64,000 bases of DNA, taken from contig CAJOIW010000002.1 in the NCBI GenBank assembly GCA_905234845.1, positions 1-64,000 of the forward strand, given 5' to 3'. Shown in pieces: positions 16,574-25,580 of this stretch. The notes under the pieces were generated by a model. The model saw only the letters and a program-made list of their open reading frames with translations, did no database searches and had not been told where the DNA came from. The DNA is from an uncultured Prevotella sp. (GTDB taxonomy: Bacteria > Bacteroidota > Bacteroidia > Bacteroidales > Bacteroidaceae). Each line of letters begins with the position of its first letter. Position 1 is the stretch's first letter. The translations under genes and the position numbers were made by a program.

Positions 16574-17602
16574 ATGAGAAGTTCTTTGTATGTTGATTAT
16601 ATTTATCTGACGGGTCATGTGAATTTTAATAATATTCATATAAAAGGAATACTTAAACATGACAAAAATGCAAAGTTGGTGCTGTTTAAAAGAATAGCCG
16701 AACAGCTTCCTTTTCCTTCAGAGCAATATGCGTTGAAGTTACCGAACTTTCTGGAAAAAAAAGATGGTCACGCATTCCTGAATCGTATTCTTTTTTTGAT
16801 AACATTAATATACATAAAAATAAGAGTACGTCCGGAAAAATATAAAAAAGTTTTTGTTTCAAGCTGTGATGAGATAACCTTAGGCTTATGTCCATTGTGT
16901 CGAAATATGTACATCATATGTCATGGAAACGCATGTAATATGGAGAATAGGGTAAAACGTTTTTTTTGCAAGAGATTGGCTCGACACAACTCATTTATTG
17001 TATTCAATGATTATATGGCACAGCCATTCTTAAAAAATGGAATCGACAAAATACACATAATTTCTCATGGATGTATTGAGCCTTTAAAGAACATTCGAGA
17101 CGCGTCATCTGAGAAAAAATACAGTCTTACGATATTCCATCCGTCCACACGTCCTGAAAAATCGTTTGTAAATGAAATGACCGGTAGCAGTCAGCTCCAA
17201 CGCTTTTTAAAAGAAGAGAACATTCTTCTTATCTTGCGTAATGGTAAAAGCGAAAAAGATAATGAAAATATTCAATTTATAAACAGATATTTGTCAACAG
17301 AGGAGTATCGTTCGCTGTTTCTCCAGTCTGATATTATTTTGTTAGCGTATCCACAACAATTTAAATATATGGTAAGTGGAGTAAGTTATGAATGTGTTGC
17401 AAATAAAAAAAATATTCTGATTTACGACAACCCCTCCTTAGCTTATTGCTCCAATTATTATAATTACAATGTGTTTTTCAAAAATATCACAGAATTATGT
17501 GAAAGAATTAAATATATCAAGAATCACCCGGAAGCATCGTGCATTGTTAGTCCAGATGATTTACAGCCAGATTATTCTCTTATTTATAACAATATAAAAT
17601 AA
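16574..17602 (+). CDS. Putative GT-B glycosyltransferase
   Basis: I do not recognise a well-defined family. The 342 residues have a two-domain alpha/beta pattern. The C-terminal half (YSLTIFHPSTRPEKSF, SDIILLAYPQQFKYMVSGVSYECVANKKNILIYDN) resembles the nucleotide-sugar-binding half of GT-B enzymes such as GT4. The short N-terminal half has strands and a FVSSCDEITLGL segment, and there is no signal peptide. The gene is among the most AT-rich in the window. Its place between two GT2 genes with gaps of a few bases supports a role in assembling the repeat unit. Confidence 0.6.
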   Translation: MRSSLYVDYIYLTGHVNFNNIHIKGILKHDKNAKLVLFKRIAEQLPFPSEQYALKLPNFLEKKDGHAFLNRILFLITLIYIKIRVRPEKYKKVFVSSCDEITLGLCPLCRNMYIICHGNACNMENRVKRFFCKRLARHNSFIVFNDYMAQPFLKNGIDKIHIISHGCIEPLKNIRDASSEKKYSLTIFHPSTRPEKSFVNEMTGSSQLQRFLKEENILLILRNGKSEKDNENIQFINRYLSTEEYRSLFLQSDIILLAYPQQFKYMVSGVSYECVANKKNILIYDNPSLAYCSNYYNYNVFFKNITELCERIKYIKNHPEASCIVSPDDLQPDYSLIYNNIK

Positions 17603-17606
17603 AGTC

Positions 17607-18416
17607 ATGAAAGTATCTATAATTATTCCCAGTTACAAGCCAGGCGACTACATTTGGGAATGTCTTGATTCTCTGTGTAATCAAACGCTATCCCCCGATA
17701 ATTATGAAATTATTGTAATACTAAACGGGTGTAAAGAGCCTTGGTATGAGAATCTTGTCAGCTATAAGAACGAGCATGAAAAGTGGAACATCGTTATTAT
17801 GCAAACAGACCTGGGTAACGTATCAAATGCTCGCAACCTTGGAATCGACGCTGCACAAGGAGAATATATAGCATTTATCGACGATGACGATTGGGTTACA
17901 CCAACCTACTTAGAGCGTTTGGTTGACGTTTCAGAAAACAATGCAGTTGTTCAAGCTAATGAAATTCTTTTAGACGGAGATAAACAGCGAGACTATTTTA
18001 TGACTCGCGCATATAATAAAAATGCAGGAAAAGAAAAAATCTCATTATTTTCCGGAAGAAGTTTTCTGTCCAGTGTAGTGGGTAAGATCATTCCGCGCAA
18101 TGTTATAGCCGATGATCGATTTAGTCTTCAACACCGTTTAGGTCAAGACTCTTTATTTATGTTTCGCATTTCAAAGCGTATTAACAAATTAAAAACAGCT
18201 GCTAACGATGCGGTTTATTATGTGCGATATCGTCGTGATTCCGCCTCACACAGACAGCACACTTATACTTTTCGTGTGAAACTGGCATTAAGTCTTACAC
18301 TCAGCTACATACGTATCTATCTGAGCGATGTGGCTCATTACAATTTTATATTCTTTCTAACCCGAGTTGCCGCTACTTTACGTAAACTAGCTCAGCGTAA
18401 ATATGAACGTGACTAA
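17607..18416 (+). CDS. Glycosyltransferase family 2
   Basis: This GT-A fold enzyme opens with VSIIIPSYKPGDYIWECLDSL and has the donor-binding EIIVILNGCKEPW. SNARNLGIDAAQGEYIAFIDDDDWV (DDDD region) holds the DxD metal site. About 269 residues with a short C-terminal amphipathic helix. The start ATG is 4 bp after the previous stop. Its last 4 bp overlap tail to tail with the next gene, which lies on the opposite strand. Confidence 0.87.
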   Translation: MKVSIIIPSYKPGDYIWECLDSLCNQTLSPDNYEIIVILNGCKEPWYENLVSYKNEHEKWNIVIMQTDLGNVSNARNLGIDAAQGEYIAFIDDDDWVTPTYLERLVDVSENNAVVQANEILLDGDKQRDYFMTRAYNKNAGKEKISLFSGRSFLSSVVGKIIPRNVIADDRFSLQHRLGQDSLFMFRISKRINKLKTAANDAVYYVRYRRDSASHRQHTYTFRVKLALSLTLSYIRIYLSDVAHYNFIFFLTRVAATLRKLAQRKYERD

Positions 18417-19174
18417 TGTGTACGTAGAAAGCCTAACCACTTGTAGAAAAACTTCATACTTATTAACAGGCGATTGGTGGCGTAACCATTCTCTTTACAT
18501 GCTCTGACATCATCGTTAATAAGTGTAAGCTTACTTTTAATACCATTGGTGCTTACACCTCCCGTTCTCATTGTCACAAAGTCTTTGCTTATGTATCGTG
18601 CCTTAAGCTTATGACGTATAAACAGGCGTACCATCATTTCATAGTCAGATCCGATTTTATAGTCGGTCTTATAGTAGCCAGCCTGCTCATAAATGCTCTT
18701 TCTAACATAGAAGGATGGATGAGCTGGCATAAAACCGAAACGTAGCCAGCGTGGTTGGAAGCGTGCAGAGGAATAATAGCGTATACACCGCTCTGGCTGT
18801 CCTTCACGAACGAAGTGTACATCGGCATAAACACCATCAATCGTTGCATCTGTCATATTTTCAGCCACCGTCTTCACTACATCACTATCCGTAAAGTAGT
18901 CATCGGAATTCAGAATACCCACAACATCGCCAGATGCCATCTGCAGCCCCTTGTTCATCGCATCGTATATGCCGTTATCATGCTCGCTGACCCATTTCAT
19001 CCTTCCACCAAATAGTGCTTCATATCTTTTTATCAGGCCGAGAGTACCATCTGTAGATTTTCCATCAACAATAACGTACTCTAAGTTATCGTAACTCTGA
19101 TTAAGCACTGAAACAATAGTGTCCTCTATAGTATTTACACTATTATATGTTACTGTGACAACTGATATCTTCAT
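18413..19174 (-). CDS. Glycosyltransferase family 2 (WcaA-like), opposite strand
   Basis: A GT-A enzyme on the minus strand inside an otherwise plus-strand run. It starts MKISVVTVTYNSVNTIEDTI, with NLEYVIVDGKSTDGT for the donor, YDAMNKGLQMASGDVVGILNSDDYF for the metal site, and PAHPSFYVRKSIYEQAGYY as in WcaE/WcaA-type enzymes that often use galactose, glucose or GlcNAc donors. I start at Met 19174 (MKIS) rather than 19183. It is divergent from wzx and overlaps the previous gene tail to tail, so it must have its own promoter. The orientation suggests it was inserted or inverted within the cluster. Confidence 0.86.
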   Translation of the reverse strand: MKISVVTVTYNSVNTIEDTIVSVLNQSYDNLEYVIVDGKSTDGTLGLIKRYEALFGGRMKWVSEHDNGIYDAMNKGLQMASGDVVGILNSDDYFTDSDVVKTVAENMTDATIDGVYADVHFVREGQPERCIRYYSSARFQPRWLRFGFMPAHPSFYVRKSIYEQAGYYKTDYKIGSDYEMMVRLFIRHKLKARYISKDFVTMRTGGVSTNGIKSKLTLINDDVRACKENGYATNRLLISMKFFYKWLGFLRTH

Positions 19175-19210
19175 ATTCTGCAATATTAAAAACGCTAATA
19201 ATGTAGTTTT

Positions 19211-19244
19211 ATTGTCTTTATATACAATTTTAAATATATTTTTG
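19211..19244 (+). promoter_or_regulatory. Candidate wzx promoter
   Basis: ATTG (19211-19214) and TATTTTTG (19237-19244) match the Bacteroidota promoter with a 22-nt spacer. If real, transcription starts only about 8 nt before the wzx start codon. Confidence 0.5.
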
Positions 19245-19258
19245 CGTTATACTATCAA

Positions 19259-20770
19259 TTGAACAACGCTGGTAGAATAATCAAAAACTCGCTCTATCTC
19301 TATGGTATGATGATTATTACCACGCTGATAGGGCTTTACACCAGTCGCGTTGTGTTGCGCCAGTTGGGCTTTACCGACTTTGGCATCTACAACGTTGTCG
19401 GTGGTATGGTTGTCTTTGTTAGTTTTATCCAAATAGCCATGGCCAATGCCACTAATCGGTATATCAATGTGGCCATAGGGACAGGTGATAAACTGCTTAT
19501 GCAACGCACTTTCAATACCTCGTATTTTCTATGTGTCTTATGCTCGCTATTACTCGTTGTTATATGCGAGGGTGGGGGCATATGGTATATGAGCCATGCC
19601 ATGAATATTCCCTCAGATCGTTTCGATGCGGCCAGATGGGTGTTCCATTTATCGGTAGCCACGATGGTGGCTATAATGATGAGCAGTCCTTACAACTCGC
19701 TAATCTACGCTCATGAGCGCATGCATGTTTTTGCCTATGTTACCGTTGTGGAGTCTATCGTGCGTCTTTCAATCGCCCTCTCTTTATCGTTGTTTCATAC
19801 CGACCATCTTGTAGTTTATGCAATCTTGATATTTGTCGTTCAAGTTCTTGTGCGTCTAGCATATGCGGTTTATTCCCGATACCATTTTGCAGAATGTCGG
19901 ATAAGTTTCAGTATAGACAAGTCTATATTTTGCTCTATGCTAAAGTTTAGTTCGTATAATATCTTTGCTGGGCTTGGCATGATGGCCAGCGGGCAAGGCC
20001 TTAACGTATTGCTTAGCGCATTTTATCCTCCGGTAATCAATGCTGCGCGTGGTATCTCCATACAGGTCCAGAACCTCATGACAAAATTTATGCAGAGTTT
20101 CATGCAGGCAACAAACCCTCAAATAACAAAACTATATGTAGAGAATTCTCTTGATGATATGCATCGCATGGTCAGTACCACGGCACGTTATTCATTTTAT
20201 CTGGTCTTGCTCATATCACTGCCGCTTCTTCTCGAAATGGAGGCGCTTTTGACATTGTGGTTGAAAAGTTACCCGGACTATACAGTTACCTTTTGCCGAT
20301 ACATGGTCGTAATAACCATGCTCGACGGTTTGGTTTATCCTTTTCTTGTCGGGGCGGCGGCCAATGGTCATGTAAATGTTTATTACACAGTTATGGGATT
20401 ATTACTTTTTTCTGTAATACCATTAGCCTGGGTAGGATTGCGTATGGGGTATAATCCAACAGTCGTCTATGTTGTGCAATTTGCTGTGGCTGTCGTTGTA
20501 TGTATATGGCGAATAGCTTATGGAGCACGCCTATTCAAATATAAAATGTCTGTATTTCCAAGAGAAGTGTTATGGCCAATTACAAAAGTAAGCCTATGTG
20601 CGGTGATTCCTTTATTGGCAGTACGTCTTATTATATCCAACGATAGTGTATTCTTATCTGTTATCAACTGCATTCTTTCAGTATCGTTCACCGTGATTTC
20701 TGTGTGGTTCATTGGTATGAACAACACTGAGCGCGGATATGTTATAAAACAAATTAAATCGCGATTATGA
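19259..20770 (+). CDS. Lipid-linked oligosaccharide flippase (Wzx)
   Basis: Wzx flips the finished lipid-linked repeat unit across the inner membrane. The 503 residues form about 12-14 helices, beginning IIKNSLYLYGMMIITTLIGLYTSRVVL and FTDFGIYNVVGGMVVF, a pattern typical of the polysaccharide transporter family in Bacteroidota. The start appears to be TTG 19259: homologues start with a short polar stretch before the RIIKN segment, and the next Met is inside the first helix. The stop overlaps the acetyltransferase start (ATGA). Confidence 0.85.
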   Translation: MNNAGRIIKNSLYLYGMMIITTLIGLYTSRVVLRQLGFTDFGIYNVVGGMVVFVSFIQIAMANATNRYINVAIGTGDKLLMQRTFNTSYFLCVLCSLLLVVICEGGGIWYMSHAMNIPSDRFDAARWVFHLSVATMVAIMMSSPYNSLIYAHERMHVFAYVTVVESIVRLSIALSLSLFHTDHLVVYAILIFVVQVLVRLAYAVYSRYHFAECRISFSIDKSIFCSMLKFSSYNIFAGLGMMASGQGLNVLLSAFYPPVINAARGISIQVQNLMTKFMQSFMQATNPQITKLYVENSLDDMHRMVSTTARYSFYLVLLISLPLLLEMEALLTLWLKSYPDYTVTFCRYMVVITMLDGLVYPFLVGAAANGHVNVYYTVMGLLLFSVIPLAWVGLRMGYNPTVVYVVQFAVAVVVCIWRIAYGARLFKYKMSVFPREVLWPITKVSLCAVIPLLAVRLIISNDSVFLSVINCILSVSFTVISVWFIGMNNTERGYVIKQIKSRL

Positions 20771-21465
20771 ATACAATATTGGTTATTGCCATTCTATTTT
20801 TAATATGTTTCAAATGGATAGTGATAGCATTGATATATCCATTTCAATCTGCTTATGGAACCTATCAGATAACGCGCAGCAATACCTTGCTCAAGCTATT
20901 AGCCTTGCCTTATTGGCTCTTAGAGAAACTTATGCGCGGCGGATGGGAACGCTATGTGATTTACCATGTAGGGCATATCCCTTCATGTCATATAAGAAAA
21001 TTCGTTTATCGTGGATTAGGCGTAAAAGTGAGTCAAGATGTAGTATTCCATTTTTGTACAGAAATACGGCATCCTTGGCTTCTGCGTGTAGGTCGAGGAA
21101 CAATCATCGGAGACCGGGCGATTCTTGATGCGCGTAATGGAATAACGATGGGTGAAAATGTAAACCTTTCGTCTAATGTGTCAATCTATACAGAGCAGCA
21201 CGATCATCGTGATTCGTATTTTGGTTTAAATAAAAGAATAAAGAAGAGAGTCAATATAGGCAATCGTGTTTGGCTTGGAAGCAATGTTATAGTTTTACCA
21301 GGAGTTACTATTGGTGAAGGCGCTGTTTGCTGTGCTGGAGCTGTAATTACCAAGGATGTTCCACCTTATAGTGTTGTAGCAGGCATTCCTGCGAAGGAAG
21401 TCAACAAAAGACCCAAAGATTTATGTTATGCTTTCAAAAGTAAGGATTCCTGCAGACTGTATTAA
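20767..21465 (+). CDS. Hexapeptide-repeat acyltransferase (LbH family)
   Basis: This left-handed beta-helix enzyme should transfer an acetyl group from acetyl-CoA to a sugar of the polymer. An N-terminal membrane helix (about 3-24) and an amphipathic stretch precede the repeat domain. Hexapeptide repeats run from VGRGTIIGDRAILDARNGITMGENVNLSSNV to VWLGSNVIVLPGVTIGEGAVCCAGAVITKDVPPYSVVAGIPAKEV. The catalytic histidine is probably in TEQHDHRD, as in maltose/galactoside acetyltransferases. The membrane-anchored form is common in polysaccharide clusters. Confidence 0.85.
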   Translation: MNTILVIAILFLICFKWIVIALIYPFQSAYGTYQITRSNTLLKLLALPYWLLEKLMRGGWERYVIYHVGHIPSCHIRKFVYRGLGVKVSQDVVFHFCTEIRHPWLLRVGRGTIIGDRAILDARNGITMGENVNLSSNVSIYTEQHDHRDSYFGLNKRIKKRVNIGNRVWLGSNVIVLPGVTIGEGAVCCAGAVITKDVPPYSVVAGIPAKEVNKRPKDLCYAFKSKDSCRLY

Positions 21466-21515
21466 CACCTTTTTTGTCGATAATGAAGATTTTTTTCGAA
21501 AGCTCATGGAAATCT

Positions 21516-22562
21516 TTATACGTTTTCCTTTGAAGTTTTCTTCTGTATGAGTGCACAAGGGTCAGTGGTGAGAACCCATAGCAGGGGGATTCGGGTAAAA
21601 ATTGGTAAAAAAATGGTGCAAGTAGCCAGCATAGCAATGAAATAGGCAGTATCATTTGTGCCAATTATGTTGAGAGCTATTATCTTGACCACAAGGAGCA
21701 AAGGCCAATGGAGGCAGAACCATATCATAGATCCGCGCCCGATGACAGAAAGCTTGAGTTTGTTAGAAGTTTTTGACAGAAACTTTACTTGTGCCAATTT
21801 GTTAATGGCAAAAATACCGCATACAGAAGAGAGACAATATATCCAATAATTGCCAGTAATAAGATGATTAGAGCGCATGTCTACGTAAGAGGGAAGGAGT
21901 ATTACAATCAGAGTATAGATTGCAATAGCAGGAGCGATTAATTGGTCAGCTCGATTTTGGGAAATATGACGGAAACCATACCCAGCGGAGCAAAATGCAA
22001 GGCCTGAGCTGATGTTCATGACGTATACAAAGCGGTCTGTATGGATGAATGACAAGATGTAAGCAGTGCCAAATGCTAATATGCTGATGAGCCAAACGGG
22101 TGTCTTTTTCTGTAGTATGCAGAATAAGATTCGTACAAAAAATAGTGAGAACAGAAACCACAGAGGAGTATTTCCTTGTGGTGCACCCGTGTGTGTGACA
22201 ACGTCAGAGATAGGTGTGAAGAAAAACTCTCTTATACTAAACTTTCTAGCAGTGGCAATGTCTGTGCACCAAATAATATGGCCGATAAATGAGAATATTA
22301 TAAAAGGCAGAAGCAGTCGGCCTGTACTTTTTTTGATGACTTGACTAACAGGAGCAGGTTTGTAGAACATACCGGCTTTGAAGAAAAACCACGGCATGAA
22401 GAAGAACAAGAAACGACGTAACCATAGGTAGACAGGCGTGTCATCCATGTTCGCAAACTGGAAGATGTGTGTTAGTATCATGTAGCAGATAAGAAATCCT
22501 GCTGTAGAGTCAATATGGTTCTCTCTCCCTTTGGACATAGAGAAAATTTTCATTTGTGCCAT
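21516..22562 (-). CDS. Acyltransferase 3 family membrane protein
   Basis: Acyltransferase-3 proteins are ten-helix membrane enzymes that add acetyl or other acyl groups to polysaccharides. The N-terminal ENHIDSTAGFLICYMILTHIFQF is a divergent form of the family entry with the key histidine (MILTH). FLFFFMPWFFFKAGMFYKP and GNTPLWFLFSLFFVRILF also fit. Ten hydrophobic segments can be counted in 348 residues. It lies on the minus strand next to the LbH acyltransferase, which together suggests a heavily acylated polymer. The family also includes non-enzymatic members, so the role is inferred. Confidence 0.75.
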   Translation of the reverse strand: MAQMKIFSMSKGRENHIDSTAGFLICYMILTHIFQFANMDDTPVYLWLRRFLFFFMPWFFFKAGMFYKPAPVSQVIKKSTGRLLLPFIIFSFIGHIIWCTDIATARKFSIREFFFTPISDVVTHTGAPQGNTPLWFLFSLFFVRILFCILQKKTPVWLISILAFGTAYILSFIHTDRFVYVMNISSGLAFCSAGYGFRHISQNRADQLIAPAIAIYTLIVILLPSYVDMRSNHLITGNYWIYCLSSVCGIFAINKLAQVKFLSKTSNKLKLSVIGRGSMIWFCLHWPLLLVVKIIALNIIGTNDTAYFIAMLATCTIFLPIFTRIPLLWVLTTDPCALIQKKTSKENV

Positions 22563-22624
22563 TTTTTTCTAATTGTGAGGTCTATTAGCAAAACAAAGAT
22601 GCAAATGGTACTGACTATAGTCAG

Positions 22625-24367
22625 TCATGTGGCTCCTTCTCGTTGCAGATATTGTTCTGCTGACATTGTTTCTTTTACGTGCGTTTTTTCTCTCTTTAAA
22701 TAGTCAATAAGTTTTTTATAGCTACCATTAGCTATAGCCTGAGAGCGATTGCGAGCAACTTCAAGCCATGTGATTTGTGCGCATATTCGCTGCACTCGCT
22801 GCAATAAAACAAAGTTGTCTTTTACTTTCTGTTCTGCGTGAGAAAGGATGTGCTTGCTTTTTTTTATGAATTGCTCTGTAAGAACAGGGTCGTTGTCATA
22901 ATATTTAAACTTTACATGGTTAGGTGTCATACCTAAAGATTTGCATAATTGATAATATTTATAGATGTCATCGCCTGCATGGCTATAATAATCATAGATG
23001 AACATGTGGGCTAACGAATCAGTGTCCTGTTTTGGATTCCATAACAATTTACATAATAGCCAGGCTTTTAATTCTCCAAATTCACCTCCCGCATTTAAAT
23101 ACTGGCCTTCTTCCAATATTCCAAGGACACTGTGCCGTGAAAAAAAATCAATATTTGGAGCCATTGTTGCAAAATTAGGAAAAGGGGCGAGGAATTGGAA
23201 AAAACCAGTTGTATAGTCCCAAATATAAACATTCCGGGTTAGTTTACTCCATTCCGTGTAATCATTTCGGAAAGTGGCGTTCTCTTGACAATTCTCTATA
23301 GGATGACAAAAACAGCAGGTAATAGTGGAGAGTCTTATGATTACATTGTCACGTGGCGTAATATTTTTAGGAGGTTTTTGTGTATATTGGTAGGCAAATG
23401 TTGCTACATACTTTTCTGGGTATTTTTGTTTTATGGCATCTGCAATTTGGTTGACAAACCAAAGCAATAATCCGGACTGACCGCCATATTGTGATGCCAG
23501 TTGTTTACAATGATTGCATTCGCATGCATAAGAATTGTCATTTTGTCCTACACAATAAGTTTCAAAAAGAGGATGTTGACTTATGCTGTCCAGAAGGTTC
23601 TTGGTGACTTCGTGGAGAACACTCTTATTACTTAGGCATAGCTGTCCGTTTTCTGAGCGTTTTCCATTGTACAGGCTATAGTATTCAGGATGTTGCATGA
23701 AATATTTTTCCGGTGGCAGAAGTTTATGCATTGTGTGGTTTCCCCAAATGGCTGGCTGGCCGCCTCCGTATTTATTGACATCACCGACATAGTAGCCGGC
23801 GTTATCCATGTTGTGAGCTTTCCAGTCAAGATTAAAGCTGGCGTGATAGTAGACTTGTCTTCTTGAAATAGCTGGTGATTCGCAGCGATGCAATTGGGGT
23901 AAATCCCATTTGCGTAACTGGGGAATGTGGGTGTAATCTGGTGTATACCAATGTATTCCTAATTGTTGCTCTAAGAATGCAAAGACTCCATACATGGTAC
24001 CGCGCTGACGACCGCCGTAGATAAACAGATCCTTTTCGATGGTTCTATAGGTGAAACTTTCGTCCTCATTTGTAGGTTTCTCTTCGTGGGTCATGTCATG
24101 TACGATGTCGTTATACCCAATATAAATGTGATGTACTCCCTGATTAGGCTCAGATGAAATCGTAAAATTGGCACCGCTGATTTTGTGCAAGTAAGTTTTT
24201 AATTCTTGGGCAGCTGTCTTTTCGGAAATGCTTGCAGAGGCGGGCAACACAATGTCATAAAAGCTCTTTCCGTCGGCGAACAATACAGTGGAATAGACAT
24301 TTAAGGATATAAATAGGCTAAAAACGATAACAAATAGCCGTTGGGGGGTGGTGTTAATACGATTCAT
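22625..24367 (-). CDS. DUF4838 protein with GH20-like N-terminal domain
   Basis: A secreted protein of 580 residues. It has a signal peptide (about 1-33), then the alpha/beta domain that often precedes catalytic domains in GH20 and GH67 enzymes (AAQELKTYLHKISGANFTI, then GVHHIYIGY). The DUF4838 domain follows (NHTMHKLLPPEKYFMQHPEYY, QNDNSYACECNHCKQL, FAYQYTQKPP). It probably acts on glycans in the periplasm or at the surface, but the reaction is unknown. Four cysteines around ACECNHC may bind metal or form disulfides. Its place inside the capsule cluster is unusual. A candidate promoter (minus strand TACCTTCG, 24395-24402) lies 28 bp upstream. Confidence 0.78.
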   Translation of the reverse strand: MNRINTTPQRLFVIVFSLFISLNVYSTVLFADGKSFYDIVLPASASISEKTAAQELKTYLHKISGANFTISSEPNQGVHHIYIGYNDIVHDMTHEEKPTNEDESFTYRTIEKDLFIYGGRQRGTMYGVFAFLEQQLGIHWYTPDYTHIPQLRKWDLPQLHRCESPAISRRQVYYHASFNLDWKAHNMDNAGYYVGDVNKYGGGQPAIWGNHTMHKLLPPEKYFMQHPEYYSLYNGKRSENGQLCLSNKSVLHEVTKNLLDSISQHPLFETYCVGQNDNSYACECNHCKQLASQYGGQSGLLLWFVNQIADAIKQKYPEKYVATFAYQYTQKPPKNITPRDNVIIRLSTITCCFCHPIENCQENATFRNDYTEWSKLTRNVYIWDYTTGFFQFLAPFPNFATMAPNIDFFSRHSVLGILEEGQYLNAGGEFGELKAWLLCKLLWNPKQDTDSLAHMFIYDYYSHAGDDIYKYYQLCKSLGMTPNHVKFKYYDNDPVLTEQFIKKSKHILSHAEQKVKDNFVLLQRVQRICAQITWLEVARNRSQAIANGSYKKLIDYLKREKTHVKETMSAEQYLQREGAT

Positions 24368-24494
24368 AGTTCAAAGCATACATTAAATTCACGGCGAAGG
24401 TACAAAAAAAATAAGATAACACAATAAAAAGGTCGTTTTTTATGCAATATTTCTACTTTAAAAGAGTTATAGATATAGAAAATGACTATTCTGC

Positions 24495-25580
24495 ATGAGT
24501 GAACCTTTATTTTTTGCGCTGGCGGCTTTTGTGGTGAGTTGTGTCTGCGGATTTGTATTTATCCCGCTGATTATGAATTTCTGTCAGAAGAATAATCTCT
24601 ACGATATACCCAATCGTCGCAAGGAACATCATAATCTTGTACCTCGGTTGGGGGGCATCTGTTTTCTTCCGAGTTCACTACTTGCGTTTATTATTGCGTT
24701 GGCGGTTTTCGATCAAGTGACAGGGAAGGAGCAGATTACGATAGGCGTATGGACATGCATGTTCTGTATCAGTCTGCTGTTGATTTATGGTGTGGGACTG
24801 GTTGATGATATTGTGGAGGTGTCTCCACGGACGAAGTTCATTATTCAGATTGTTGCTGCGTCATTGATACCCTTGTCTGGATTGTACATCAACAATCTCT
24901 ATGGTTTCTTGGGTATTCACGAGCTTCCATTTTGGGTCGGTGTTCTGCTTACAGTGTTTGTTTTTGTTTTTATCGACAATGCCATCAATCTTATCGACGG
25001 CATCGATGGTTTGGCTGGTAGTCTGTCACTGATAGCTTTTGCTGGTTTCCTTTACTGTTTTGCAAAGGAGGGATTGTGGGTTTATTGCATCATGATTTCC
25101 GGCCTGATGGGTGTGCTGGTACCCTATCTCTATTTTAATATTTGGGGAAAGCCAGAGAAGAACCGCAAGATTTTCATGGGCGACTCGGGCAGTTTGTCAT
25201 TAGGATTTATCTTGGCGTTTTTGTTGGTGAAGTATTCGATGGACAATCCTAATGTAATGCCTTATAGAAAGGATTGCCTGCTACTGAGCTATACGTTACT
25301 TGTGGTTCCTGTGTTCGATGTGGTCAGGGTGATATTAAAGCGTGTAAGATTGGGAAAGCCATTATTCACGGCAGATAAAAATCACATCCATCATAAGTTG
25401 ATGCGTGCTGGTCTTTCTCAGCGTGGCGCACTGAATGTGATTATTTTGTTGGCGTTGTTTTTTATTGTGTTCAACTATTTCCTTGCCGACTATATACGTA
25501 TTACGTATATCGCACTAATAGATATAGTGCTCTATACGATTTTCCATCTTGCAGTAAACCGTTTTATTAAAGTTTCCTGA
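24495..25580 (+). CDS. WecA/TagO-type UDP-sugar:undecaprenyl-phosphate sugar-1-phosphate transferase
   Basis: This polytopic enzyme links a sugar phosphate (in WecA, GlcNAc-1-P) to undecaprenyl phosphate. Ten to eleven helices are visible. Signature motifs are DIPNRRKEHHNLVPRLGGI, GVGLVDDIVEVSPRTKFIIQ (the DD pair), FIDNAINLIDGIDGLAGS, GDSGSLSLGF and the histidine motif ADKNHIHHKLM. It is the second initiating transferase in the same cluster, after the short monotopic one at 10.0 kb. Its 3' end overlaps the convergent lipoprotein gene by 14 bp. Confidence 0.9.
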   Translation: MSEPLFFALAAFVVSCVCGFVFIPLIMNFCQKNNLYDIPNRRKEHHNLVPRLGGICFLPSSLLAFIIALAVFDQVTGKEQITIGVWTCMFCISLLLIYGVGLVDDIVEVSPRTKFIIQIVAASLIPLSGLYINNLYGFLGIHELPFWVGVLLTVFVFVFIDNAINLIDGIDGLAGSLSLIAFAGFLYCFAKEGLWVYCIMISGLMGVLVPYLYFNIWGKPEKNRKIFMGDSGSLSLGFILAFLLVKYSMDNPNVMPYRKDCLLLSYTLLVVPVFDVVRVILKRVRLGKPLFTADKNHIHHKLMRAGLSQRGALNVIILLALFFIVFNYFLADYIRITYIALIDIVLYTIFHLAVNRFIKVS

